Shown here: positions 40,255 through 52,460 of the stretch, piece by piece | Numbering within the stretch: the stretch's first letter is position 1 | How the letters are laid out: every line of letters begins with the position of its first letter | NCBI GenBank assembly: GCA_012845835.1 | Contig: JABAKD010000014.1 | Coordinates: 5,987,396-6,051,395, forward strand | Length of the DNA: 64,000 nucleotides | Direction: 5' to 3' | DNA from: Undaria pinnatifida | Taxonomy: Eukaryota; Sar; Phaeophyceae; Laminariales; Alariaceae | Notes under the pieces: generated by a model | What the model saw: only the letters and a program-made list of their open reading frames with translations | Databases searched by the model: none | Told to the model about the DNA's origin: nothing | Program-made: the position numbers and the translations under genes

Positions 40255-41922
40255 GGGCAGACAACAGAAAGCGGTATATTGCCACCGTTCCGCGCCACCT
40301 TGCGGTACAGAAGAATACACCTAGGTTTTTCATCCCGATCCGCGACGCTGATTGGTCAACTCAGCCTCGTACCGAGTTTTGACACCAAGTCCTTGAGGTA
40401 CATCATACCGCGGCTTCTCAACTCGGCCGTCACCGTTTCCTGACGCGACCCAAAACGCTTTCTGTCGCAAAATACACCATGCGGTGGACCGACTTTGCCC
40501 CGGACTCTTCACGGCCCATAGCTATTCAATTTCCGACCGAATCTCAACCATGAGGCACAACGTCACGTCGCATCCATAGAACGACCCGCTTTCATATTCC
40601 TTCATATATTTCGGATTCCTTCAGAGATACGGATACATCTACCCCAATAATGAATCTCACTTTTTTGACACTCAACAACCCATCTTTTCCTCCCTCGGCA
40701 AAACGCTTCGAAGCCGTAGCATGCATACATACATACCTCTTGTTCCTTCGGCTAAAACAAACCTACCCGACCATGTCTGTGTCGGTAGACTGACTTCCTG
40801 ACTACAAGACTGCAGGTAGAAGGCTATGTCCGAGACTATATTGTAATATACTCCCGATATTCTCAAGGACCATATGATATTTCAATAATTAATTGTCGAA
40901 AGCCGTTGTTTCGTACATAACCAGCAGTGTACGACCACACAGGTAACGCCACCACTCAATAACCTCTTTTTGTTTAGTAGGTATTAGGGTATCGGTAGTG
41001 AGTGTTTTATAGGTTATTTTCCGGGCATCTGAAGTGTGCCCAACCGAGCTTTTGAATACCAAGTTGAAGTGTTGGCGTCTTCTCCTTGCGTGGATCTCAC
41101 CAAATTGTGGTGTACGAACTCGCAAGGCGGACGGCTGACGTCATCGGGTGTATGTGTGGGCCAACAAGGTCGACCGTCGTGCGTGTGTAGCGGGACTGTC
41201 ACTCCCTTTTTGTCCCTTTGCCTCAGCCTTTTCCCCGTCATCCATACATATCTAACTCAATACTGGAGCTTGTCCTGTGACCACGGACTTGATTATGCGA
41301 GTTAATGTGAGAACAACAACAACAATAACAACAACAGCAACAACAACAACAACAACAACAACGACGACAACAACAACAACAACAACAACAATAACAACAA
41401 CAACAAGAATAACAACAACAACAACAACAACAATAACAACAACAACAACAACAACTATAACACGCGTACGTGGTGTGCGCGAGCTACGTATGGTACGAGC
41501 TATGTATGGTTGAGCAGCCCTTCGTGCTGTGTGCGGAAGGGGTGTTGCAATGATTGCCCTGAGGGGATCCGAAGTATGAAGGAATATGAAAGCGGGTCGT
41601 TCTATGGATGCTATTTGACGTTGTGCCCATGGTTGAGATTCGATCGGAAATTGAAAGGCTATGGGCCGTGAAGAGCCTGTGGCAAAGTCGGTCGGCATGG
41701 TGCACTTTGCGACAGAAAGCGTTATGGGTCGCGTCAGGAAACGGTGACGGCCGAGTTGAGAAGCCGCGGTACGATGTACCTCAAGGAGTTGGTGTCAAAA
41801 CCCGGTACGAGGCTGAGTCGACCAATCAGCCTCGCGGATCGGGGTCAAAAACCTAGGTGTATTCTGCTGTACCGCACGGTGGCGCGGAATGATAGCGGTA
41901 TACCGCTTTCTGTCGTCTGCCC
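40255..41922. mobile_element. TIR element, 1.67 kb, with about 370-bp inverted repeats
   Basis: The left end GGGCAGACAACAGAAAGCGG is inverted at the right end as CCGCTTTCTGTCGTCTGCCC. Similarity continues inward for about 370 bp on each side (to about 40626 and from about 41552), with substitutions. The 900-bp interior has no recognisable transposase and carries an (AAC)n-tailed repeat. The flanks TAATGGTAT and TAATATAAA share TAAT only. Long GGG-starting TIRs suggest a Mutator-like non-autonomous element; this is inference. Confidence 0.75.
41262..41459 (+). repeat. Dispersed repeat end with (AAC)n-type microsatellite
   Basis: GATTATGCGAGTTAATGTGA, as at 20280, then about 150 bp of AAC triplets with interspersed AAT, GAC and AAG. 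It lies inside the TIR element. Confidence 0.85.
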
Positions 41923-42063
41923 TAATATAAAAATATAAGGGGGTAGAATAATAGAGCTCACTGCAGCCAGGAGGCCCAGGAAATAAAAGAAAACCCGCGA
42001 ACGTCTATAATGATACCGTAAGATGGTTTGCCGAAGTCATGTCGAAGGAGAAATCGAAATAAA

Positions 42064-42108
42064 AGACGCGTGAGCTACGATAGAGGTACGCGCAAACCTA
42101 TTTTTTCC
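42064..42108 (+). mobile_element. End fragment of MITE-like family A
   Basis: GACGCGTGAGCTACGATAGAGGTACG matches the family A terminus, then continues directly into the repeat at 42109. Confidence 0.5.
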
Positions 42109-42275
42109 CGAGTAAAATCGGGTTTCCAGAAAATGAGACATCGATGGTACGGAGGTGGCTCCATGATTTGGAACCGGTGAATTACTTGGAGAATCTAGGC
42201 CACATCGATCATTGTGCATGTTTCCCACGAACCCAAAGCCAGAGAACATACGTACGTTGAAGGAGAAATACTGAG
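42109..42275 (+). repeat. Dispersed repeat D with coding-like frame, copy 1
   Basis: About 150 bp nearly identical to 53828-53998. The plus strand reads KIGFPENETSMVRRWLHDLE, then PVNYLENLGHIDHCACFPR, before a stop. No family is recognised. Confidence 0.6.
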
Positions 42276-43507
42276 GATACGAGGAGATTGTCGTCCGCGT
42301 CGTCCCAGGCGGCTCGGTCGTTGGGACTGACTGCCGCCGCTCTAGCCGTGAAGTGGACTTCGCGGACTCCCCGTTTCGCACAATTCCAAATACAAACCAG
42401 CACCAATACGACAGCTTTCTTCGGAGCAGGAAGGAGCACAAGACCCAAGCAACTTGGGGAGCCGCGTGTATGGGACTTATCTCGGGGGCTAAACTCCGTG
42501 GCGTGAACTGGCGTGGACTGTGACATGAGTACCCAGGCGGGGCTCGCAGGTTTGCTTGCCTCCGTTTACGCAGTAAAACCCACTCGTAGAGGTCTTAAGG
42601 CGTTATGATCGCACTGAAATATGGGAGAAAGCTGACATGGGTGGATGCGACCAGATGGACAGCTTGGAGAAGAAGTAGACAAACCAGTTATCCTTCGAGC
42701 TACAACTGACATGTAGCTGACGTTTTCGCACGCACCTCGTACAGCAGTACTACCGTATGCATATACCAGGTATGCAGCAGGATTCCCACCAGCAGATTGA
42801 GCACACCACCGATGAATAATAGCAGTCGTTTCCCGTGGCCTCTGCTGTGCCGAGCAACTGTTTCAGAATCTGTTGCGTCGCTCTTCGAGTGCTGTTAATG
42901 GCACTGCTTCTTCTATCTACTCATAAATATGTAGTTTCACGAACAGAAAAGAGGCCTTCGGACAAGTAGTCGGCATGGGGGTTGGTCGGGCGCGGTATTA
43001 CACTACAACGTACGAACAACTGCCCCGTAGTGCGTGCTTACCACAGCAGCCAGGGATATCGGGTGTTTTGACCCTCTCTATACCAGGTATACCCTAGAAT
43101 GCCCAGCGCACAACGAACGTACCGGTACTGCTGTACATGGTGTTGGGCCCTTCCACAACAAGATCGTAGAGCAAGTCAACCCGAATCAGACGTGTTTCCA
43201 TGATTTGAGATCCGATAATACAAGAAATATGACATCGCCCCTCAGAAGCATTGTTTTCGTCAGGATAGTCCGTAGGCTGCGGGACCTATACTATAGCCAG
43301 GCCGCCAGGCGAAAGGCGTTGTCTGGGGGGCGTGGGTTGCATGGTACCCTGTCCTGTGCCCTACGAGTATTGCACCAGGATAAACGGCCCTAGCTACGAG
43401 TTTAGGCACCAGGATACGACGTACCAGAGGCTGCTGGGATGCACGATTCGATGTGGACATCTTTAGTTCCACATATATCTGGTACCTTCCATTTATGTTG
43501 TTTTATT

Positions 43508-44046
43508 TCCTTGTTTCGGAAACAATCAGCAGTACCAACCTCGGTACTTGTATGTATCCGAAGAGACTACGCCTTACACTTCAGCCAAGTACCAAGCACG
43601 GCTGTACGGGATGTGGTGTCCCGATATTATTTTGCCTATTTTGTATGATCTGCTATATCCAGCCACACCCCATGCCTGATGAGTAGTACCAGGATCCGTG
43701 CTACTGAGGTAGTTTTGCGCATGATATTGCTGGTATTTCGTGTATGATATGGAACAATACTCGGGGCTTCTGCGTGGTAACTCCTGATGTAGGTTGTGGC
43801 TTATGATTGACCACGCCCTGTTGCTTTGCTGGTGGCTAGCTGCTGATGTACGTTGTGCTGATCGCGGTTGATATATCGCTCTTGTTTTGGAAACGATTTG
43901 CAGTACCAACCTCGGTACTTGTACAACCTCGATACTTGTGCTTATCTGATTAGACCACGCCTCACCCTTCACCTAAGTACAAAGCACGGCTATACAGCAG
44001 TGTGACGTGTTGCCGATGTCATTTTGTTTATTTTACATGATCTGCT
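43508..44046. repeat. Two diverged direct repeats of about 160 bp
   Basis: 43508-43662 and 43880-44046 share GCAGTACCAACCTCGGTACT, AGCACGGCT and TTTTGT-TATTTT-ATGATCTGCT blocks. No gene is seen from 42276 to 44046. Confidence 0.6.
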
Positions 44047-44049
44047 CGC

Positions 44050-47000
44050 TAGTAGCTGCTGCCATACGCTTTGCTGATCGCCGGTGATTTACCGCTCTGA
44101 TCGATGGGGTTGTGTGGTCTAGGCGAGCGTTCGGCTCTGCTGCCCATTGTTGATATACGGACGTGCTGGCTATGTTACACATGTCTGCGGGGCGGTGCCT
44201 GAGAAAAGTTTGCTGTGCTGATTGCTGTTGATATAGTCCCAGCTGCGCCAGATGAACTTTCCGTTCGCTGATCGCAGTTGATAGACCGAGCTGGTTATAT
44301 ACAGCTGCGCCGGATATGCTTTTGCTTTGCTGATACACCACCCTGGTCGACACCGCTGCGCCCGACATGCTATAGCTTGATTGGTGTAGATACCGCTGCG
44401 TCAGACATGATTCCGCTTTCATCGCGGTTGATAGAGTGTGCGTCAGACATGATTTCGCTTCGATAACGGTTGATAGAGTGCGCTGGTGATATGCTGCGCC
44501 AGAGATACTTTTGCTTTGCTGATCGCGGTTGATACACCGCCCAGGTCGACACGGCTGTATCGTCCAGAAGTGCTGTCGCTTTATTTATTTTTAATTATTG
44601 CTGTTGATATACAGCTATACCGCGCTGGTGATATACAGCTGCGCCAGAGATGCTTTTGCTTTGCTGTTCGCGGTTGAGGCACCGCCCAGGTCGACACGGC
44701 TGTGTCGACCAGAAGTGCTTTCGCTTTCGTTTTTGATTGCTGTTGATATACAGCTTTCGCGGTCGATATACCGCCCTGGTCAACACGGCTGTTTGGTCTA
44801 GGAATGCTTTCGCTTTTATTTCCGATGGCTGTTGATTACAGCTATACCGCGCTGGTGATATACAGCTGCGCCGGTTATGCTCTTGCTTTGCTGATAGCGG
44901 TTGATATACCGCCCAGGAGGACACGGCTGTGTCGTTCAAAAGTGCTTTCGCCATAATTTTCGATTGCTGTTGATATACGGCTCAGATATGCTTTTGCTTT
45001 GCTGATCGCGGTTGATATACCGCGCTGGTGATATACACTTGCGCCAGATATATTTTTGCTTTGCTGATCGCGGTTGATACCGCCCGGGTCGACATGATTG
45101 TGTCATCCAGAAATGCTCTCGCTTTCGATTTTGATGGCTGTTGACATACAGCTACACCGCGCTGGTGATATACAGCTGCGCCGGTTATGCTTTTGCTTTG
45201 CTGATCGCGGTTGATACACCGCCAAGATCGACACGGCTGTGCCGTCCCGAAGTGCTTTCGCTTTAGTTTTTATTGCTGTTGATATACAGCTATACCGCGC
45301 TGGTGATATACAGCTGCGCCAGAGATGCTTTTGCTTTGCTGATCGCGGTTGATACACCGCCCAGGTCGACACGGCTGTGTCGACCAGAAGTGCTTTCGCT
45401 TCAGTTTTGATTGCGGTTGATAATACAGCTCGCGCCATTGATACACCGCCCTGGTCGACACGGCTGTGTCGTCCAGAAGTGCTTTCACTTTAGGTTTATT
45501 TATTGCTGTTGATATACAGCTATACCTCGCTAGTGATATACAGCTGCGCCACAGATGATTTCGCTTTGCTGATCGCGGTTGATACACCGCCAAGATCGAC
45601 ACGGTTGTGTCGATCAGAAGTGCTTCCGCTTTAGTTTTTATTGCTGTTGATATACAGCTATACCGCGCTGGCGATATACAGCTGCGCCAGAGATGCTTTT
45701 GCTTTGCTGATCGCGGTTGATACAGCGCCCAGGTCGACACGGCTGTGTCGACCAGAAGTGCTTTCGCTTCAGTTTTGATTGGGGTTGATAATACAGCTCG
45801 CGCCATTGATACACCGCCCTGGTCGACACGGCTGTGTCGTCCAGAAGTGCTTTCACTTTAGGTTTATTTATTGCTGTTGATATACAGCTATACCTCGCTG
45901 GTGATGTACAGCTGCGCCACAGATGATTTCGCTTTGCTGATCGCGGTCGATACACCGCCCAGATCGACACGGTTGTGTCGATCAGAAGTGCTTTTGCTTC
46001 AGTTTTTATTGCTGTTGATATACAGCTTTCGCGGTTGATATACTGCCCTGGTCAACACGACTGCGTCGTCCAGAAGCGCTGTTGCTTGAGTTTTTGATTG
46101 CTGTTGATAAACAGCTATACCGCGCTGGTGTATACAGCTGCGCCAGAGATGCTTTTGCTTTGCTGTTCGCGGTTGAGACACCGCCCAGGTCGACGCGGCT
46201 GTGTCAACCAAAAGTGCTTTCGCTTTCGTTTTTCGATTGCTGTTGATATACAGCTTTCGCGGTCGATATGTGGTCCAGAAATGCTTTCACTTTTATTTCT
46301 GATGGCTGTTGATGTACAGCGACATCGCGCTGGTGATATACAGCTTCGCCGGGTATGCTGATAGCGGTTAATATACCGCACTGGTCGAAACGCTGTGTCG
46401 TCCAGAAGTGCTTTCGCCATAATGTTCGATTGCTGTTGATATACAGCTCAGATATGCTTTCGCATGATGGCGGTTGATGAACAGCTGCGCCAGATATGTT
46501 TTTGCTTCGCTGATCGCGGTTGATACCGCCCTGGTCGACATGGCTGTGTCATCCAGAAGTGCTTTCGCTTTCGATTTTGATGGCTGTTGATATACAGCTA
46601 CACCGCGCTAGCGATATACAGCTGCGCCAGAGATGTCTTTGCTGTGCTGATTGCGGCTAATACACTGCCCAGGTCGACACGGCTGTGTCGACGAGAAGTG
46701 CTTTCTATTCAGTCTTCTGATCGCTGTTGACATACAGCTCTCGTGGTTAATATACCGCCCAGGTCGACACGGCTGTGTCGTCCAGAAGTGCTTTCGCTTT
46801 AATTTGATGGCTGTTGGTATACAGCTACAGTGCGATGGTGACATACAGCTGCACCAGAGATGTTTTTGCTTTGCTGATCGCGGTTGATACACCGCCCAGG
46901 TCGACACGGCTGTGTCGACCAGAAGTGCTTACGCTTTCGTTTTTGATTGCTATTTTTATACAGCTCTCGCGGTTAATATACCGCCCAGGTCGACACGAAT

Positions 47001-50000
47001 GTGTCGTCTAGACGTGCGTTCGCTTTGGTTTTTGATGGCTACTGATTTACAGCTATGCCGCGCTCATGATTTACAGTTGCGCCGGTTATGCTCTTGCTGA
47101 TAGCGGTTTATTTACCGCCCTGGTCGACGCCGCTATGTCGTCCAGAAGCGCTTTCACTCTAGACTTTGATTGCTGTTTATATACAGCTCAGATATGCTTT
47201 TGCTTTGCTGATCGCGGTTGATATACAGCTGCGCCAGATATGTTTTTCTTTGCTGATCGCGGTTGATACCGCCCTCGTCGACATGGCTGTGTCATCCAGA
47301 AGTGCTTTCGCTTTCGATTTGGACGCTGTTGTATGCAGCTATACTGCCCTGGTGACATGCAGCTGCACCAGATATGCCTTAGCTCTGCTGATCGCGGTTG
47401 ATATTCGGCGGTGGTGAAATATAGCTGCGCCAGATATGCTCTTGTTTTGCTGATCGTGGTTGATATACCGCTCTGGTCGACACGGCTGCATCTTTTAGTA
47501 GTGCTTTCGCTTCAGGTTTTTATTGCTGCTGATTTGCAACTGCACCACGCTGTTGATATACATCTGCGCCAGATATGTTTGTGCTTTGCTGATCGCGGTT
47601 GATATATTGCTCGACACGGCCGTGTCGTCCGGAACGGCTTCGCTTCAAGTTTTTGATTCCTGTTGACGTACAGCTATACCGCGCTGGTGACATACATCTG
47701 CGCCAGATATATTTTTCTTGCGGCTGATCGCGGATGATATACCGCTCTGGTCGACACGGCTGTATCGTCCAAAACGGCATCGCTTTAAGCTTTCGATGGC
47801 TCTTGATATACAGCTGCGCTAGATATGCTTCCGCTATGCTGATTGCGATTGATGTTCCGCGCTGTTGATTTACAGCTGCACTCTGGCTGCCACGGGTGTG
47901 TCGTCCAGAGCGGCTTCGCTTTAAGTTTTTGATTGCTGTTGACATACAGCTATACCGCGCTGGTGACATACATCTGCGCCAGATATGTTTCTTGCTGCTG
48001 ATCGCGGTTGATCTATCGACCTGGTCGACACGGCTGCGTCGTCCAGAACGGTTTCGCTTTAAGCTTTGATGGCTGTTGATATATAGCTGCGCCAGATATA
48101 TATGCTTCCGCTGTGCGGATAGCGGTTGATGTTCCGCGCTGTTGATGTACAATTGTGCCAGATACTTTTTCCCTTTGCTGATTGCGGTTGGTATACCGTG
48201 GTGTTGATATACAGCTGCGCCGGGTATGCTTTTGCTTCGCTGATCGCGGTTGATATACCGCGCTGGTCGGCACGGCCGTGTCGCCCAGCGGTACTTTCGC
48301 TTAGTATTGTGATTGCTGTGGATATACGGCTGCGCCAGATATGCTTTCGCGTTGATGACCGTGATTAATATACCGCGCTGGTGATATACAGCTGCGCCAG
48401 ATATGCTTTTACTTTACTGAACGCGGTTGATATACCACGCTGGTGATATACAGTTGCTCCATATATGCCTTTGCTTTGCTGATCGCGGTTGATTTACTGC
48501 CCTCGTCGGCTGCGTCGCCGAGCAGGGCTTTCGCTTAAAGTTTTGATTGCTGTTGATACACAGCTATACCGCGCTGGTGGTGATATACGGCTGTGCCAGA
48601 TAGTGCTAGATATGCTTCGCTTCGCTGATCGCAGTTGATATACGGCGCTGGTGATACGCAGTCGCTAAATAGGCATTTGCTTGGCTAATCTCGCAGGTGA
48701 TTATACGGCTGTGCCAGATAGTGCTAGATATGCTTCGCTTCGCTGATCGCATTTGATATACCGCGCTGGTGATACGCAGTTGCGCTAAATAGGCATTTGC
48801 TTGGCTAATCTCGCAGTTGATATTCCACCCTGGTCGACACGGCTGCATCGTCCAGAAGTGCTTTCGCTTTAGGTTTTGATTGCTGTTCATATCCAGCTAT
48901 ACCGCGCTAGTGATATACAGCGCCAGACATGCTTTTGCTTGATCGCGGTTGATACACCACTTTGGTCGACACGGTTGTGTCGTCCAGAAGGGATTTCGCT
49001 TCAGTTTTCTGCTGTTGAATCCGGCGCGCCAGACATTATTTTGCGTTGCTGATCGCGGTTTAAATACAGCGGCACCAAATGCGTTTTGCGTTGCTGATTG
49101 CGGTTGATTTACGGCGCCGGTGATAACAGCTGTGTCATATATGCCTTTGGTTTGCTGGTCGCGGTGAATATACCGCTCTGGCAGTCACGACCGTGTCGTC
49201 CAGCAGGGCTGTCGCTTTGGTGTCCTAACCGCTGTTAATGTATAGTTGCGACAGTATGTTTTCGCTTGGCTGATCGCGGTTGATACACCGCACTTTGATA
49301 TGCAGCTGTGCCAGATATACTTTCTTTCTGTGGATCGCAGTTGATATACCGCTCTGCTCGACACGGCGGTGTGGCCCAGAAGTGATTTCGCTTTCCTGAT
49401 CGTAGTTGATATATGACTGGATTAGTTGTGTTTTCGCGTTGCCGATTGGTTATGCCGCAGTGGGGACATACATACTTCATGGCCGGCTGGGCCATACGTG
49501 CTTTCGCTGTGCTGATCACCATGGATGTACGGCTATGCCAGATATGCTTTCTCGCTGCTGACCGTGGTTACATCGCCCTGGTCGACACGACTGTGTCGTC
49601 CAGCAGCGTTTTGGATTTGCTGCTCGGGGTTGATATGCGGCTGTGCCTTTTGTACTTTCGCTTCGCAAAAATCGCGGGCGCGGGTGTGCCTGATGGAATT
49701 GGTTTTGCCGATCGCTGTTGATATACAGGGGTCGCAGATATCCTTTCGGTTTGCGGATCGCGGGGATCTACCGCTCTGGTCGACACGGTTGTGGCGTCTT
49801 GAATGGCCTTCGCTTTGCTGTTTGTTGACATACGACTGGGCTGGGCGTATTTTGCTTTGACGATACGCGTCTAGGCGATCTCGCTGGGCCGATTGCGGTT
49901 GATGTGCCGCCCTGGTCGACTGATCGCGGTTAATGTACCGCCCTGGTCGACACGGCTGCGTCGTCCAGCAGTGCATCTGCTTCCTTGCTCACGGTTGACA

Positions 50001-50100
50001 CACGGCTGGGTTAGTTGTATTTTGCTGTGCTGATTAGTTAGGCCGCTCATTGACATGGTGGTATTACGGTCGCTATCGGTTGCTATTGCTTCGCTCCTCG
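44050..50100. repeat. Hairpin satellite: degenerate tandem array of about 138-bp units
   Basis: A typical unit (45265-45402) contains hairpin 1, GCTGT-TGATAT-ACAGC, then hairpin 2, CGCGCTG-gtgatata-CAGC(T)GCG. A spacer ATGCTTTTGCTTTGCTGATC follows, then hairpin 3, GCGGT-TGATAC-ACCGC, hairpin 4, CGACAC-GGCT-GTGTCG, and a spacer CCAGAAGTGCTTTCGCTT. Units diverge and some lack hairpins. A block of about 370 bp is duplicated almost exactly (45267-45636 and 45638-46005), and another of about 118 bp at about 48596-48830. Because 138 is a multiple of three, open frames of up to 210 codons persist on both strands as a 46-residue repeat. I do not regard them as genes. Confidence 0.85.
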
Positions 50101-52460
50101 CTAGCACTATATCGCTTCCATAGGCACGGCGGTGCCAGCGGGAACTGCGTCGCTGACCTCGGCACGGCAGTACCAGCGGTTTTTGTTCCGCTGGCCTCAG
50201 TACGTTGAGCTGCTCCCTCGCTGGTCGCTGGTTGGGTGTAGTGGATATACCACCATCGCTGGATCGGCTTTGCCGGGGATATGTTGTCTTGCCAGTTGCT
50301 GAGGTACACAGATGGTTCGGCTGTCTTCATTGCCGCGGCTGAGATACAGCTATGGCTGACATGGGTCAGCGTTGCGACCGCTATACCACTCGTTACTGTT
50401 GATATACACTTCATGCTGACGCAGTTTAATCAGAGGCGACTGCGTGTGTCGCGGGTTGCGGGGTTACACAGCTGGGTTGGTGTGCTGACAACGTCGTTGC
50501 AGTCGATACGGCATATATCTCGGATGCCTATGCCGCTGCTCCCTTGTCTTCTCACCGACGCGCGCGGGTTACGGTTTAATAATGGGCGGGGTTACCATGT
50601 GGCAGGTTAACCCGCTTCTGCTGCGAGAGATAGAGACTTTGCAAAACAAGATCGGAACGAACTCATGGTCTAACTTCGCTGGTTGCTGGTTGGTTGCGGT
50701 TGACACACGTGTCTTGCTGGTTGCTGTGTTCATCCAGATGCTGACGATTATCTTCGTGCCGCTACTGCTTCACGGGTCGCGATTGAGACACAGTTGTTGC
50801 TGACATGGGTCAGGGTGGCGACCGCTATACCGACCGCTATACCGACCGCTATACCGACTGCTATACCGACCGCTATACCGACCGCTATACCGACCGCTGT
50901 ACCGCTCTTTACTGTGAATATACAGTTCATGCTGACGCAGTTTCATCAGGGATGGCTGCACGTTTCGCTTGTTGCGGCGGTTACACAGCTGCCGTTGACG
51001 CGCAGATCGAACAGTTATCACTGGCTCGGCTGCACCAGATGCTTTTGCTTTGCGGATTGCTGTGGGTACTAATACCCCCTTTGGGACTTCGGAAGCAACG
51101 CTGACGAATATAACTGGCAATTTCAGGGTCAGCCACACGACGTTACACGGGGTGCTAGCTTAAGGAGTGGGGATTTTCATGTTCGACTCCCACGCAAGAA
51201 GCTGCGCGATACGCGCGTAGCATGAAACACCGTGTGCTGCGCACTCATGCTATGACAATGACCGCCTTTCTTACTTGTTTTATCGCTATGCGTGGGTTCC
51301 GAAAGGGGTAATGTCGGTATTAATGTGGATATACAGCTGTCGCTGACACACGGCTGTGTGGATATGCAATCATCATCGGCACTGTTGTGCCAGAGATGGT
51401 TTCACTTTGCTGATCACTGTTGATATACAGCTGTGCCAAAAGTGCTTTCGCTTTGCGGGTCGCTGCTAACATACAGCTATTGCCCACACGGATGTGTTGC
51501 CGCTGTTGCCTTGCTAGTCGCCGTTGATAGTCGTTGATCACTGTCGCTGTTGATATACAGCGGTTGATGGCACGGCTGTCATATTGGTTGTTGCGTCGCT
51601 GATTGCTGTTATACGACGATCTCCGGCGCGGGCTATTGACTGTTGGTTCGCTGATCCATGTTGGTATACAACAATCTCCGGCGCGGCCGTGTCGGAGCTG
51701 CTTTGTGTGACTGCTGACGTGGCTAGGGTATGGTTGCTGTGGCTTCGCTAGTCGCTGTCGGTATACATCAATCACGGGCACGGTTGTGCCAGAGGCTCTA
51801 CTTCGCTGACCTCGGCGTGGCAGTGCCAGGGGCTTCTGGTTGGCGGATCTCGGCCCGGCGGTGCTGGAGGCTTTGGTTTTGCTGACCTCTAAAGATATAC
51901 AGCTATGACTGGCACGGCAGTGTTATCTCTGGGCCGCTGCAGTTGATTTGCTTGTCGCTGATGATAGTTTCTGGGTGCTGTCAATATATAAAAGCTATCG
52001 ATTAAACGACTGTGTCCATACATAATGGCCGCTGCTTCTTGGATTGAGGTTGTTATACCATCATCGCTAGCACGGCGGTGCCGGAGATGCTTTTGCCTAG
52101 CTGATTGCTGATGTCAAACAGATACTGACGTCTGTCTTCGTCGCCGCTGTTGCTTCGCAAGTCGCGGTTGACAGACAGTTATGGCTGACATGGGGTCAGA
52201 GTTGCGACCGCTATACCGCTTGTTACTCGGTTAATATGCATGTAATGCTTGCGCAGTTTTATCAGAGGTGATAGTGTGTATCGCTGGTGACAGTAAGTAC
52301 ACATCTATGGTTGATGTGCTGACAACGTGGTTGCAGTCGACACTGCATACATTTCAACGGATACCGAGACGGCTGCCCCCATATCTTCCTACCTACGCGC
52401 GGGGGCTACGGTTTGATAACGGGCGGGTGTCGCGGTGTGGCGGGTAGACCCGCTGCTGCT
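50101..52460. repeat. Diverged extension of the satellite with a larger repeated module
   Basis: A module of about 280 bp occurs at about 50343-50630, partly at 50795-51010, and at 52178-52460. Its blocks are GCTGACATGGGTCAG, GCGACCGCTATACC, CTGACAACGT-GTTGCAGTCG and ACCCGCT-CTGCTGCGAG. Scattered GTTGATATACAGC motifs link it to the main array. No gene is recognised. Confidence 0.6.
50820..50903. repeat. 12-bp minisatellite, seven units of GACCGCTATACC
   Basis: Seven adjacent 12-bp units, two with single substitutions (GACTGCTATACC, GACCGCTGTACC). An expansion of a single GCGACCGCTATACC block that is unexpanded at 50367 and 52205. Confidence 0.95.

Noticed and set aside
41252-41698. Poly-Val/Ile and poly-Thr frames
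   Set aside because: Readings of the (AAC)n microsatellite.
44033-48368. Open frames of up to 210 codons on both strands with a 46-residue periodicity
   Set aside because: They follow from a tandem unit of about 138 bp (a multiple of three) and are interrupted wherever unit length changes. No start context, domain or strand preference supports a protein.
44050-50100. CRISPR-like array
   Set aside because: Unit lengths vary, there are no unique spacers between constant repeats, no cas genes, and the context is eukaryotic.
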